DNA of 22,922 bases from UBA2798 sp046289975 (GTDB taxonomy: Bacteria; Bacteroidota; Bacteroidia; Flavobacteriales_D; UBA2798). Location of the stretch: the NCBI GenBank assembly GCA_046289975.1, contig JBKBUQ010000032.1, forward strand, positions 1-22,922. Reading direction: 5' to 3'. Positions within the stretch are counted from its first letter, which is position 1. Each line of letters opens with the position of its first letter. A program made the position numbers and the translations under genes. Below the pieces are notes generated by a model. The model was not told where the DNA came from. It did no database searches and was given only the letters and a program-made list of their open reading frames with translations. Positions 6,701-13,255 of this stretch are shown one piece after another.

Positions 6701-7846
6701 CGACGCAGTAATTCTTCGTCCGATCTCGCTTAACAATACCACATCCGAAAAAACAGTTTCCAGTTCTTTATTTTTTTTCTCCAGCAATTCCTTTTCCTTC
6801 TCCATACGCTCCATGCGGAACTGCATTTCGAGAGATCGTTGTTTTTGCGATTGACGCTGAGAAAAATGTTCTTCTTTTAGCTGATAGTATTTTTTGAGAT
6901 GATCGATCTGACGAACAACATCTCTCTGCTGTTCGAAAAATTCCGATAAAACTTTGTGCGTTTTGTAGATCGTTTCCTTCGCATCTACTTCAGTAGCGAG
7001 ATCAAGTGCTTCGGTAAGGTAGCAAAGCGTGCTCTCGTATTTTTGCAATTGGAAATACGTCTCACCCAAATGCAAAAGCGTTTCCGCCTCACCTGCGCGG
7101 AATCCCATTTCCTTACGCAATGACAAACTCTTTTCGAAAAAGCCAATCGACTCCTCAAATTTTCCCAATCCCGAATAGGCTTTACCAATTCCATCGAGCG
7201 CATAGGAATGAACCTGCTTGATCCCTAAGCGCTGCGCAATTTCGAGGCATTCGAATTTTACCCGCAATGCATTATCAAAATCACCAAGATTGTAATAGGC
7301 GCTTCCTAAGCCATCCAGAATTTTTGCCTGAATCTGTTCTTCGCCCAGTTCCTTTGCAATTGCAAAACCTTCTTTGAGGTGTTCAACCGCCTTTTCATTA
7401 TCGCCGGTGGTGTAATAAACTGTTCCGATACCATTCAGCGAATTTGCTTTACCAATTCTGTCCTCGGTTTGTTCGGCCAGTCGATATCCTTCCAGAATAT
7501 GCTTTAGTGCGTTATCGTAATCGTTGAGAAAATAAAAAACACAAAAAACAGAATATTGCACCGAACACATCTGCTGTTTGTCATTCAACTCCAGCAGTAA
7601 GCGCATAGCTTCAAACGAATGTTCGAGCGATTCTTCGTAATGCCCCAGCCAAACCAGACAAGCACCCCAATTGGAAAGTGCATAGGCTTTTCCTTTGAGG
7701 TATTCATTTGCTTCAGCCAGTTCAAAAGCCTGCTTACTTAACTCAACACCACGACGAGGATCGGTGCGATTGATCTTCCATGCTTCTGAATTGAGCGAAT
7801 CAATTAAAGCAATGTCGGTAGTGGTATCCTGAAGTGGCTCCTGCAT
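3737..7846 (-). CDS. TPR - four GAF - PP2C (SpoIIE/RsbU-type) serine phosphatase, 1369 aa
   Basis: A large cytosolic signalling phosphatase. Residues ~20-310 are TPR helices for protein contacts. Residues ~315-375 form a charged coiled coil. Four GAF ligand-sensing domains start near residues 370, 560, 748 and 935. Each is preceded by a helix with LLSEIGQxITSxLS and followed by a heptad linker containing LYEGLE or LYENLE and EIxxK. The C-terminal PP2C domain (~1135-1369) keeps the metal-binding acidic residues: GDFYW (D1161), VVDCTGHGVPGAFMS (D1178), FSDGYADQFGG (D1307) and IDDVCVIGVGI (D1360). Family knowledge suggests dephosphorylation of an anti-sigma-factor antagonist or a similar Ser/Thr target; the partner is not in the window. 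GAF1, 3 and 4 resemble one another (MMDAPSFGIG...FPGYIE) while GAF2 differs. I start at the ATG at 7846; the frame runs 27 codons further up to a TTG at 7927, but that stretch has no domain character. Confidence 0.93.
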   Translation of the reverse strand: MQEPLQDTTTDIALIDSLNSEAWKINRTDPRRGVELSKQAFELAEANEYLKGKAYALSNWGACLVWLGHYEESLEHSFEAMRLLLELNDKQQMCSVQYSVFCVFYFLNDYDNALKHILEGYRLAEQTEDRIGKANSLNGIGTVYYTTGDNEKAVEHLKEGFAIAKELGEEQIQAKILDGLGSAYYNLGDFDNALRVKFECLEIAQRLGIKQVHSYALDGIGKAYSGLGKFEESIGFFEKSLSLRKEMGFRAGEAETLLHLGETYFQLQKYESTLCYLTEALDLATEVDAKETIYKTHKVLSEFFEQQRDVVRQIDHLKKYYQLKEEHFSQRQSQKQRSLEMQFRMERMEKEKELLEKKNKELETVFSDVVLLSEIGRRITASLSVEEINQMIYESLSSMMDAPSFGMGIYNESKNMIQFPGYIEDGKILYSEYDVNDGNRLAPVCFSQEKEILIGDLEKELQLHVPVKMAPVAGRHVTSLIYLPVKVNQKKVGVITVQSYNKNAYTEYHLNLLRNLAVYAGIALENAKLYEGLEEMVQERSAEVIRQKEEIERSYYNTQLLSEIGQQITSTLNIAVIFNELYQNVNKLMPAECFGVRIYKPDEHVIEYKYEVERGVVATEGFSVSMDNIDNYSVWCVRNREVVFLNDNQNEYHKYTSKIVVPSGEMPHSLIFYPMIVGDKVLGVITVQSFEKFAYKPYHIDILKTLGTYTAIALENANLYENLEVKVAERTLEVVAQKEEIEKNHRDTELLSAIGQEITSSLSVEAINQQVFEKVNTMMDAPSFGIGLYDAAKDAIVFPGYIEEGLEEEVIYTSDDQDRLAWICFNQEREIMIGDYDAELTNYVARRKAAVAGRLPNSVIYIPLKTTNKKIGVLTAQSFSKNAYTEYHLNLLRNLSVYVAIALDNAGLYEGLEDKVEQRTAEIRKAYDNTRLLAQIQQDIISSLSVETIISKVYENVNTLMDATSFGIGIFDEESRHIIMPGFIESGVRMEEFSYSVDDPNRLAAWCFNNQKEIFINNYYEEYSKYITGIKKAISGKDSTSIIYLPLMANGKQIGVITVQSYEPNAYTEYHLDLLRSLAASAAIAIDNARLYENLEYKVRERTAEVVKQKEVIEEKNKHITDSIVYAKRIQEAILPPEDVFKLHLRNSFVLYKPKDIVSGDFYWIERKENKILFAVVDCTGHGVPGAFMSIIGYNGLNQIVNEYNITQPAEILNNLNRIISATLKQRAEESKIRDGMDLSVCSIDLENHKLEYAGANNPIFIVRNNEVIEVKADKQPIGNFVGEEDFRFTNKDIDLVPNDRLYVFSDGYADQFGGPRGKKLKYSTFRDLLIENCDLPMEEQKRVLDQMFETWRGDLEQIDDVCVIGVGI

Positions 7847-8037
7847 AGTTTTTGGGACTCTCAATTTGGGGAATATCCCTCTCTTCTCCAAAAAGAAACG
7901 AAGAAAGTAAAAGGAAAAAACCCTCAAATGGGAAAAAGGGGCAAATCGGAGCGAAAAAGTGCGTGTTTGGAATGTCTATCCACCGAGGAAAACGAATTGT
8001 TGGGGTGAGGCTGTTGAAATAGAATTATTTTTGCGGC

Positions 8038-8367
8038 ATGGATCTGGAACTTGAACAACGTTACCAACATATACTGAGCAAGCTTGAAAAAGACCTGGGG
8101 GAAAAGCCCGATATGCAAACGGTCATCTTTCTCATTGGCGTGCAGGAGCTCAACAAAGGCTATCAAAAACTCAGCAAGCAGGAAAAACTGGAAGTAATGC
8201 ACATTGGTGTTTGTGTGCTACTTAGTCCGTATGGATTTTATTCTCCATTAGGACGAGACGAAGACGGATGGCCTCATTTTGAGAGCAAAAAAAAGCTGCC
8301 CCCCTTAGACGGAAGGCAGCAACAATATCTGCTCAAACAAGCGATTGTCGACTATTTTACTGAATAG
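8038..8367 (+). CDS. Conserved-looking hypothetical protein (109 aa)
   Basis: I do not recognise this protein as a named family. It is soluble and mainly helical, with no signal peptide or membrane segment: MDLELEQRYQHILSKLEKDLG, then an amphipathic IFLIGVQELNKGYQKLSKQEKLEVMHIG segment. Next comes an aromatic, acidic YGFYSPLGRDEDGWPHFES stretch and a C-terminal helix. The conserved-looking GRDEDGWPHF and the HIGVCVLLSPYGFY core suggest a single compact domain. A TATTTTTG box a few bases before the ATG resembles a -7 element, which would make the mRNA almost leaderless. It is transcribed divergently from the GAF phosphatase. Its 3' end overlaps the convergent lipoprotein gene by 11 bp. Confidence 0.75.
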   Translation: MDLELEQRYQHILSKLEKDLGEKPDMQTVIFLIGVQELNKGYQKLSKQEKLEVMHIGVCVLLSPYGFYSPLGRDEDGWPHFESKKKLPPLDGRQQQYLLKQAIVDYFTE

Positions 8368-8731
8368 AAACTTTCGCTTCGTTGTTGACTTGTTCTTCAA
8401 CTTTAATGATGCCATCGCCGGTCATACCATTCTTTGATGCTTCCACCTCAAGCACTGCAAAGCCTGCAGCACCACGTTTATACAGATCATTGAAATTAAA
8501 GGTAGCCTGACCACTTCCATTGGTCTCGGTTTGACGATCAATGCGACATGGAGTGCTGTTACAACTTCCGTTGGAATCATAGCCCACAACACGAACAAGT
8601 GCACCGGGCACCGGTTGGTTGTTCACATCTAAAACTGTAATGGTAGCAGTGGTATCACCCGACTTCCCACAAGAAACGACTGCAAGTGCAACTAGCACTA
8701 TAAAGAGTCCGGAAAACAGCTTGTTACGCAT
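8357..8731 (-). CDS. Small lipoprotein with Ig-like/carboxypeptidase-regulatory-like domain (124 aa)
   Basis: An exported lipoprotein. The hydrophobic leader MRNKLFSGLFIVLVALAVVSC ends in a lipobox with Cys21 as the acylated residue. The mature part TATITVLDVNNQPVPGALVRVVG is the first strand pair of a carboxypeptidase-regulatory-like or Big_1-type beta sandwich. A disulfide candidate follows (CNSTPC, Cys in the 50s), then a 'tetngsGqatFnf' strand and a last strand near the C-terminus. No enzymatic motif is present, so it is probably a structural or binding protein of the periplasm or outer membrane. It has its own divergent promoter facing the cyclophilin gene. Confidence 0.85.
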   Translation of the reverse strand: MRNKLFSGLFIVLVALAVVSCGKSGDTTATITVLDVNNQPVPGALVRVVGYDSNGSCNSTPCRIDRQTETNGSGQATFNFNDLYKRGAAGFAVLEVEASKNGMTGDGIIKVEEQVNNEAKVSIQ

Positions 8732-8753
8732 AGGTCCGATTTTTGTAAATTTG
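8721..8753 (+). promoter_or_regulatory. Promoter of the cyclophilin-pheS unit
   Basis: TTG at 8721-8723, a 22-bp spacer and TAAATTTG at 8746-8753 fit the Bacteroidota primary-sigma consensus exactly. The leader to the ATG at 8788 would be about 28 nt. The TTG lies inside the first codons of the divergent lipoprotein gene. Confidence 0.5.
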
Positions 8754-8765
8754 TACGCTATCTAT

Positions 8766-8796
8766 CAAAAATAGGAAAAATAAGGATATGAAACAA
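8766..8796 (-). promoter_or_regulatory. Promoter of the lipoprotein gene, overlapping the cyclophilin start
   Basis: On the minus strand TTG (8796-8794), a 20-bp spacer and TATTTTTG (8773-8766) fit the consensus exactly. The predicted start is near 8760, about 29 nt before the lipoprotein ATG. The element spans the translation start of the opposite gene, so the two promoters face each other across about 75 bp. Confidence 0.5.
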
Positions 8797-9621
8797 GTTA
8801 TTCACACCTGTTTATTTGTCAGCGCGTTGATATTCAGCTCGTTTACATTCTTTAAAGCGCCTTCGGGAACGGTAAAAATCATGGTTGAAACCCCAATGGG
8901 CAACATTGTGGCGGTGCTGTATGATGAAACACCCTTGCATCGCGACAACTTTTTAAAGAACATCAAAGAAGGCGTGTACAACAATTTGCTGTTTCACCGC
9001 TGTATTCAGGAATTTATGATTCAAGGGGGAGATCCCGACTCGAGGGAAGCCAAACCGGGCCAGGTTCTGGGTAATGGAGGATTGAATTATACGGTACCGG
9101 CAGAATTCCGCAAAGAGCATTTCCACAAAAAAGGGGCACTTGCTGCTGCACGAATGGGTGATGATGTGAATCCGCTTAAAGCCTCCTCTTCTACGCAATT
9201 TTACATTGTACAGGGAAAAGTATTTGAAGATAATGTACTCACCATGATGGAAGAGCGCAACAATCAGCAAATCCGGAATGCCATTTTTAACGAAATACTC
9301 CAGCGTCCGGAAAATGCTGAAATGCTGAAAGAAGCCATTGCCGCATCGCAAAAAGGTGATCAGGCAAAAATTCAGGAAATCGTTACCAAACTTACTCCGG
9401 CCATCGACGAAGAATTTGCAAAACGTAAATTCAGCTTTTCACCTGAACAACGCAAAGCCTACACCACAACCGGAGGCGCTCCACATTTGGATGGTGCTTA
9501 CACTGTTTTCGGTGAGGTGATTGAGGGTCTTGATGTGATTGACAAAATTGCAGCAGAAAAAACCGATGGAAACAATCGTCCGCTTAATGATATTCGTTTT
9601 TCAATCAGCATTGTGCAATGA
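8788..9621 (+). CDS. Exported cyclophilin-type peptidyl-prolyl cis-trans isomerase (277 aa)
   Basis: It isomerises Xaa-Pro bonds during folding of exported proteins. The N-terminal MKQVIHTCLFVSALIFSSF is a signal or anchor sequence. The cyclophilin core starts at ~residue 28: VETPMGNIVAVLYDETPLH, NFLKNIKEGVYNNLLFHRC, FMIQGGDPDS, then AAARMGDDVNPLKASSSTQF and FYIVQG. It resumes at ~224 with LDGAYTVFGEVIEGLDVIDK. About 75 mostly helical, charged residues (~147-222) interrupt it between the FYIVQG strand and the FGEV strand; similar insertions occur in Bacteroidota cyclophilins. The catalytic-loop signature FHR...QGGDP is intact. The stop overlaps the pheS start (ATGA at 9618-9621), so translation is probably coupled. 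Confidence 0.93.
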   Translation: MKQVIHTCLFVSALIFSSFTFFKAPSGTVKIMVETPMGNIVAVLYDETPLHRDNFLKNIKEGVYNNLLFHRCIQEFMIQGGDPDSREAKPGQVLGNGGLNYTVPAEFRKEHFHKKGALAAARMGDDVNPLKASSSTQFYIVQGKVFEDNVLTMMEERNNQQIRNAIFNEILQRPENAEMLKEAIAASQKGDQAKIQEIVTKLTPAIDEEFAKRKFSFSPEQRKAYTTTGGAPHLDGAYTVFGEVIEGLDVIDKIAAEKTDGNNRPLNDIRFSISIVQ

Positions 9622-10640
9622 AAGAAACCATAGAAAAATTACTTAGCGAAGTTGAACAACTCAGCGCAGTCAATGCAGAAGAAGCAGAACAACACCGCAT
9701 CCGTTTACTCGGAAAAAAGGGAGTGATCACTGCACTCTTCGATGAATTTAAAACGGTAGGGCCGGAACAGAAAAAAGAATTCGGAAAAATTCTGAATGAA
9801 TTAAAAAACAAAGCTTCAGAAAAAATTGAGGTCTTAAAATCAGCCACCGCATCTGTTGCTGCCTCCCACAGCGAAGGCGATTTAACACGTCCGGGAGAAC
9901 CCCTTCCCCTTGGGGCGCGTCATCCTTTATCGCTGGTGCGCAAAGAGATCGATGCGATTTTTACACGACTCGGATTTGTGATTGCCGATGGACCGGAAAT
10001 AGAAGACGACTGGCACAATTTCGGTGCATTGAATTTTCCGGAGAACCACCCTGCGCGCGACATGCAGGATACTTTTTTTATTGAGACCGCTGAACGCAAT
10101 ATCGCATTACGTACACATACATCGAGTGTTCAGGTTCGCATGATGGAGAACAACAAACCACCACTGCGCATGATCATGCCCGGACGTGTGTATCGCAATG
10201 AAGCGATTTCTGCACGTGCACATTGCTTTTTTCATCAGGTGGAAGGATTGTATATCGACGAGAATGTTTCGTTTGCAGATCTCAAACAAACGCTGATGTA
10301 TTTTGCGCAGGAAATGTTTGGCGAAAAAACAAAAATACGTTTGCGTCCATCGTATTTCCCCTTTACAGAACCCAGTGCCGAAATGGATGTATCATGCTCT
10401 TTGTGCGCCGGCGAAGGGTGCAATGTGTGTAAGCACAGCGGTTGGCTCGAGATCATGGGCTGCGGCATGGTAGATCCTGCGGTACTCGAAAACTGTGGTA
10501 TCGACAGCAAGAAATATTCGGGCTTTGCTTTTGGGATGGGTGTTGAGCGTATTGCTCAATTGAAATACCGGGTGAAGGACCTTCGTTTGTATTCGGAAAA
10601 TGATATACGTTTTCTGAAACAATTTACATCTGTAGTATAA
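9618..10640 (+). CDS. pheS: Phenylalanine-tRNA ligase alpha subunit
   Basis: The catalytic subunit of the (alpha-beta)2 enzyme that charges tRNA-Phe using ATP. The N-terminal ~90 residues form the antiparallel coiled coil that binds tRNA. The class II catalytic core follows: motif 1 region around HPLSLVRKEIDAIFTRLGF, motif 2 GRVYRNEAISARAHCFFHQV, and motif 3 GFAFGMGVERIAQLKY. A Cys-rich turn (CSLCAGEGCNVC) precedes GWLEIMGCGMV, as in many bacterial PheS proteins. The length of 340 aa is typical. The beta-subunit gene is not adjacent. The 4-bp ATGA overlap with the cyclophilin gene couples the two. Confidence 0.97.
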   Translation: MKETIEKLLSEVEQLSAVNAEEAEQHRIRLLGKKGVITALFDEFKTVGPEQKKEFGKILNELKNKASEKIEVLKSATASVAASHSEGDLTRPGEPLPLGARHPLSLVRKEIDAIFTRLGFVIADGPEIEDDWHNFGALNFPENHPARDMQDTFFIETAERNIALRTHTSSVQVRMMENNKPPLRMIMPGRVYRNEAISARAHCFFHQVEGLYIDENVSFADLKQTLMYFAQEMFGEKTKIRLRPSYFPFTEPSAEMDVSCSLCAGEGCNVCKHSGWLEIMGCGMVDPAVLENCGIDSKKYSGFAFGMGVERIAQLKYRVKDLRLYSENDIRFLKQFTSVV

Positions 10641-10645
10641 CCGTA

Positions 10646-10981
10646 TTGAAGCAGTTTTTGTTTTTTAAAGGAACAGCGATCGCAGCATTTCACCCCGATG
10701 AGATGGATCCGCCTTTTGGGAGTGGTCATGTCGATTTAACGCAAGCAGACAATACCATCGTCTCCGGTGCGCAGGAATATTTACAGTTTACCATTAAGGA
10801 ATTTGAATTGAGCGATACGAGTAAAGCCTATGCTCAATTTGAGAAAGCGCTCGAATGTGATTATGCCGACTGGTATTTATCGACCGAATGGTGCATTGGA
10901 GAAAAAACAGAAGAAGCGTATGCCATTTTGCAACCAATGATGAGCCGGGAGGGGTATTTGGTGTTTACGGTTGTGGAGTGA
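10646..10981 (+). CDS. Hypothetical protein (111 aa, probable TTG start)
   Basis: I do not recognise this protein. The only plausible full-length start is a TTG 5 bp after the pheS stop; the first in-frame ATG is about 19 codons later, inside the sequence DEMDPPFGSG. The protein is acidic and soluble and has no signal peptide. Sequence elements are FFKGTAIAAFHPDEMDPPFG, a central helix ELSDTSKAYAQFEKALECDY, and a C-terminal EAYAILQPMMSREGYLVFTV that looks like a last strand. The close spacing suggests co-transcription with pheS. It could be a housekeeping accessory gene or an unrelated hitchhiker. Confidence 0.6.
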   Translation: MKQFLFFKGTAIAAFHPDEMDPPFGSGHVDLTQADNTIVSGAQEYLQFTIKEFELSDTSKAYAQFEKALECDYADWYLSTEWCIGEKTEEAYAILQPMMSREGYLVFTVVE

Positions 10982-11073
10982 GTTCATGCTCTTTTTTGCA
11001 ATAGACAATAAATTCGGGGATTGAACCCTTTTGGTTTTGACGTGTACCGACTCCTGAACCAACACGAAAAAAA

Positions 11074-12228
11074 ATGTCTTCCATCTACATTCCGGAGCCC
11101 TGTCATGAAAACTGGGCGGCTATGAGTCCAACCGAAAAAGGACGTTTCTGCACCATTTGCACAAAAGAAGTGGTCGATTTCACGCGAAAGACTGAAAAGG
11201 ACATACTACAGCATTTAGAACAAGCCGAAGGTAAGACTTGTGGAGTATTCCTTCCATCACAGCTTAGTGAATCACACATGAAAGCCAAACCGGCTACAGC
11301 AAGAGAATTTCGTGTAAAAAAATGGCTTGCTGCATCCTTGGCTTTTCTCGGATTATTCAATCTCGGCAAAGAAGCCAAAGCACAGAAAATGGGAAAAGTG
11401 GCAATAAAGGGAGATGTTATGCCCATTGAAACACACAATGCGAATACACAAACAAGTATCATTCACGGACAGGTTACAACTCCCGATGGAAAAGCCGTTG
11501 CAAAGGCTACTGTAATCATCAATAGCGGAGACAAACAAATAGGAGAGATGAAAACCCTGGCCAACGGCGCCTTCCGGATTGAAATTGCAGCCGGAAAAAT
11601 AAAAAACAACACCATTAGTATTAGTGCGTCACACGATTTCAGGTACAAAAACCTGGAACAAGTGTACATCAATAAAGCGAGTACACGTGTTGGTATTGTT
11701 CTGGAAGAAGAATATGCATTATTAGGAGAAGTTGCCTGGGTTAAGCCACAGGAAAACATCGATACTATTCCGCATGCGGAATACACCACAGTAGTTGAGG
11801 AATCACTAATTAAAAAAGTTGATTCAACATTTGTATCCTGCAGTGTTATTATGGGAGACACTATTCTGGTACAAGAGAACGCTCTTCCTGTTCAGGAAAA
11901 CGTTTCTCCAACATTGATTGAAAAAGTGGAAAAAGTAATTGTTGATGCAGCGATTCCAACGGAAGTACGTCAGCCCGAAACCGAGATCGTTCAATTGGAA
12001 CATACACGAATTTATCCCAACCCGGGAAAAGAGCAACTCTTAATTGAGAGCGATACAGATGCAATGCATCAGGTAACCATAAGTGATCTTCAGGGCAAGA
12101 TCATACACAACGAACAATTTTCGGGAATGAGAACGTCCTTTAACGGATCCACATTAGCTCCGGGAATTTACCTCATCCGTATACAGACGGGTGAACAAAG
12201 CGAAACCCACCGCTGGGTGGTGCGCTAA
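11074..12228 (+). CDS. Type IX secretion-tailed protein with N-terminal Cys module and CarboxypepD_reg-like domain (384 aa)
   Basis: Three parts are visible. Residues 1-40 contain PCHENWAAMSPTEKGRFC and CTICTKEVVDFT (C10, C26, C29), a Bacteroidota module that looks like a metal- or redox-binding ribbon. Residues ~83-98 (WLAASLAFLGLFNLG) form a single membrane segment or internal signal. Residues ~130-210 (IIHGQVTTPDGKAVAKATVII) are a carboxypeptidase-regulatory-like beta domain. After a Val/Glu-rich stretch, residues 311-384 match the type IX sorting domain (Por_Secre_tail): RIYPNPGKEQLLIE, then a G-x-Y-L-I-R strand and final RWVVR. Type IX cargo normally has a cleavable signal peptide; this one has an N-terminal ~80-residue extension instead. 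A terminator-like hairpin follows at 12253-12307. The role is unknown, perhaps a surface or membrane-tethered structural protein. Confidence 0.85.
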   Translation: MSSIYIPEPCHENWAAMSPTEKGRFCTICTKEVVDFTRKTEKDILQHLEQAEGKTCGVFLPSQLSESHMKAKPATAREFRVKKWLAASLAFLGLFNLGKEAKAQKMGKVAIKGDVMPIETHNANTQTSIIHGQVTTPDGKAVAKATVIINSGDKQIGEMKTLANGAFRIEIAAGKIKNNTISISASHDFRYKNLEQVYINKASTRVGIVLEEEYALLGEVAWVKPQENIDTIPHAEYTTVVEESLIKKVDSTFVSCSVIMGDTILVQENALPVQENVSPTLIEKVEKVIVDAAIPTEVRQPETEIVQLEHTRIYPNPGKEQLLIESDTDAMHQVTISDLQGKIIHNEQFSGMRTSFNGSTLAPGIYLIRIQTGEQSETHRWVVR

Positions 12229-12252
12229 ATTTTTCTTAAGTCCTTCCGAGGG

Positions 12253-12307
12253 GGGATCGGATCAATATCCTGCGCGCGCGGATTTGGTTCGGTCCCTCTG
12301 CTTTTTT
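12253..12307 (+). terminator. Probable intrinsic terminator after the type IX-tailed gene
   Basis: GGGATCGGATC (12253-12263) can pair over 11 positions, with several G-U pairs, with GGTTCGGTCCC (12286-12296). The loop is GC-rich and 22 nt, and a run of six T (12302-12307) follows. It lies 24 bp beyond the stop codon. The large loop and wobble pairs lower the certainty. Confidence 0.45.
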
Positions 12308-12654
12308 GGTGACCGGTGAACAGTAAATGGTAAATAGTCCCGAAGCGAAAGCGATGTAAAGAGCTTTCTGATTCGGAGATCATTAACGGATTTTTCAGTG
12401 GTTAAAGTTTGCTTTGTACTGTAAGCGCCTTCGGCACAAGGCAAAGGCGTACCACCAGGTACCCGTGTTCGTTTGATGATTTATTAATTAGGAGTAAAAT
12501 CCCAATCAAACGATCAATTAACGAATCTATTTATAGCCCTGAAGTGAAATCGACGTCAAGGAGATTTCTACTTCAGGGCCGTTTATCCAGAAATGAGGCC
12601 CGCTCCTTAAAATTTGTATATACATCAATATTTGATAATCAGCTGATTGTGTCG
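12308..12654. other. Non-coding stretch with two hairpins upstream of the carotenoid operon
   Basis: I see no supportable gene here. TCGTTTGAT (12469-12477) is inverted at 12505-12513. GCCCTGAAGTGAAAT (12536-12550) pairs with 12564-12579 through one bulge, giving a strong 15-bp stem with a 13-nt loop and no T-run. A short CGCCTT/AAGGCG stem lies at ~12425-12448. The segment around 12310-12340 (GGTGACCGGTGAACAGTAAA) looks like degenerate intergenic repeat material. A structured leader RNA, an sRNA or a degraded repeat are all possible. Confidence 0.4.
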
Positions 12655-12735
12655 TTTTGTTAAACAATTTTAACAAAATAGTTCAACAAAAATTTGGTGG
12701 CTTGTTTAATGTTTGCTTAAATTTGTTCAACAAAA
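12655..12735 (+). promoter_or_regulatory. Promoter and operator cluster of the ECF sigma-carotenoid operon
   Basis: TTTG (12693-12696), a 21-bp spacer and TAAATTTG (12718-12725) form a consensus Bacteroidota promoter 20 bp before the sigma-factor ATG. Around it are related palindromes. A perfect 10-bp-arm palindrome, TTTTGTTAAA-CAAT-TTTAACAAAA, occupies 12655-12678. GTTCAACAAAA lies at 12681-12691 and again 44 bp later at 12725-12735. The second copy is part of the palindrome TTTGTT-C-AACAAA (12722-12734), which overlaps the end of the -7 box. Such placement suits a repressor. A MerR/CarH-type light regulator is a candidate, because those control crt genes in other bacteria, but no regulator gene is in the window. 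Confidence 0.55.
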
Positions 12736-12744
12736 CTAAACGCC

Positions 12745-13254
12745 ATGACAGCCATCGAATTCAATCAGCATGTTATTATGATGCGTCCCCGACTGAAGGC
12801 TTTTGCCGTTAGTCTCACCTCCGATCAGGAAGATGCAAAGGATCTGCTTCAGGATACTATTCTGAAAGCATTTACCTACCGAGAAAAATTTACGGACAGC
12901 ACCAATCTTGGGGCCTGGTTGTTTACCATTATGAAGAACACCTTCATTAACAACTACCGTCGCCGTAAAAAAGCGAATACCATCATCGACGGGACGAAAG
13001 ACCTGCATTTTGTAAACATCCCGCAGACACGTGGAAGCATTTCACCTGAATCTACTTATTCGGAAAACGAACTGCTAAAAGGTATCAGCGAATTGTCCGA
13101 CGAATACCGTATTCCTTTCAACATGCATCTCGAAGGACACAAGTATAAAGACATCGCAGATGAAGTGGGTGTTCCCATTGGTACGGTGAAAAGTCGTATC
13201 TTTCTTGCACGGCAGATCCTCATGAAAAAGTTTAAAGACTACCGCTACAATTAA
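12745..13254 (+). CDS. ECF-type RNA polymerase sigma factor (169 aa)
   Basis: A group IV sigma factor made of region 2 and region 4. Region 2 is residues ~5-80: RLKAFAVSLTSDQEDAKDLLQDTILKAF, then NLGAWLFTIMKNTFINNYRR, which contacts core polymerase and the -10 element. Region 4 is ~105-165: ELSDEYRIPFNMHLEGHKYKDIADEVGVPIGTVKSRIFLARQILMKK, carrying the helix-turn-helix for the -35 element. No anti-sigma gene is adjacent; crtI starts 1 bp after the stop. It is therefore probably controlled at the level of its own transcription through the operator cluster upstream. As first gene of the carotenoid-pterin-photolyase operon, it likely drives this operon and unlinked targets in response to light or singlet oxygen (inference). 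Confidence 0.93.
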   Translation: MTAIEFNQHVIMMRPRLKAFAVSLTSDQEDAKDLLQDTILKAFTYREKFTDSTNLGAWLFTIMKNTFINNYRRRKKANTIIDGTKDLHFVNIPQTRGSISPESTYSENELLKGISELSDEYRIPFNMHLEGHKYKDIADEVGVPIGTVKSRIFLARQILMKKFKDYRYN

Positions 13255-13255
13255 G

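Noticed and set aside
5750..6733. A 327-codon open frame on the plus strand inside the GAF phosphatase gene
   Set aside because: It is antisense to a clear multi-domain protein, has no recognisable domain, and its length follows from the codon bias of the GAF repeats on the other strand.
7847..7927. 27-residue N-terminal extension of the GAF phosphatase
   Set aside because: It needs a TTG start, and the added FYFLRFFLEKRG... segment has no family support; the ATG at 7846 precedes the TPR region directly.
12409..12663. 84-codon plus-strand frame before the sigma factor
   Set aside because: It spans two hairpins and the operator palindrome, has no domain and is rich in residues typical of random translation.
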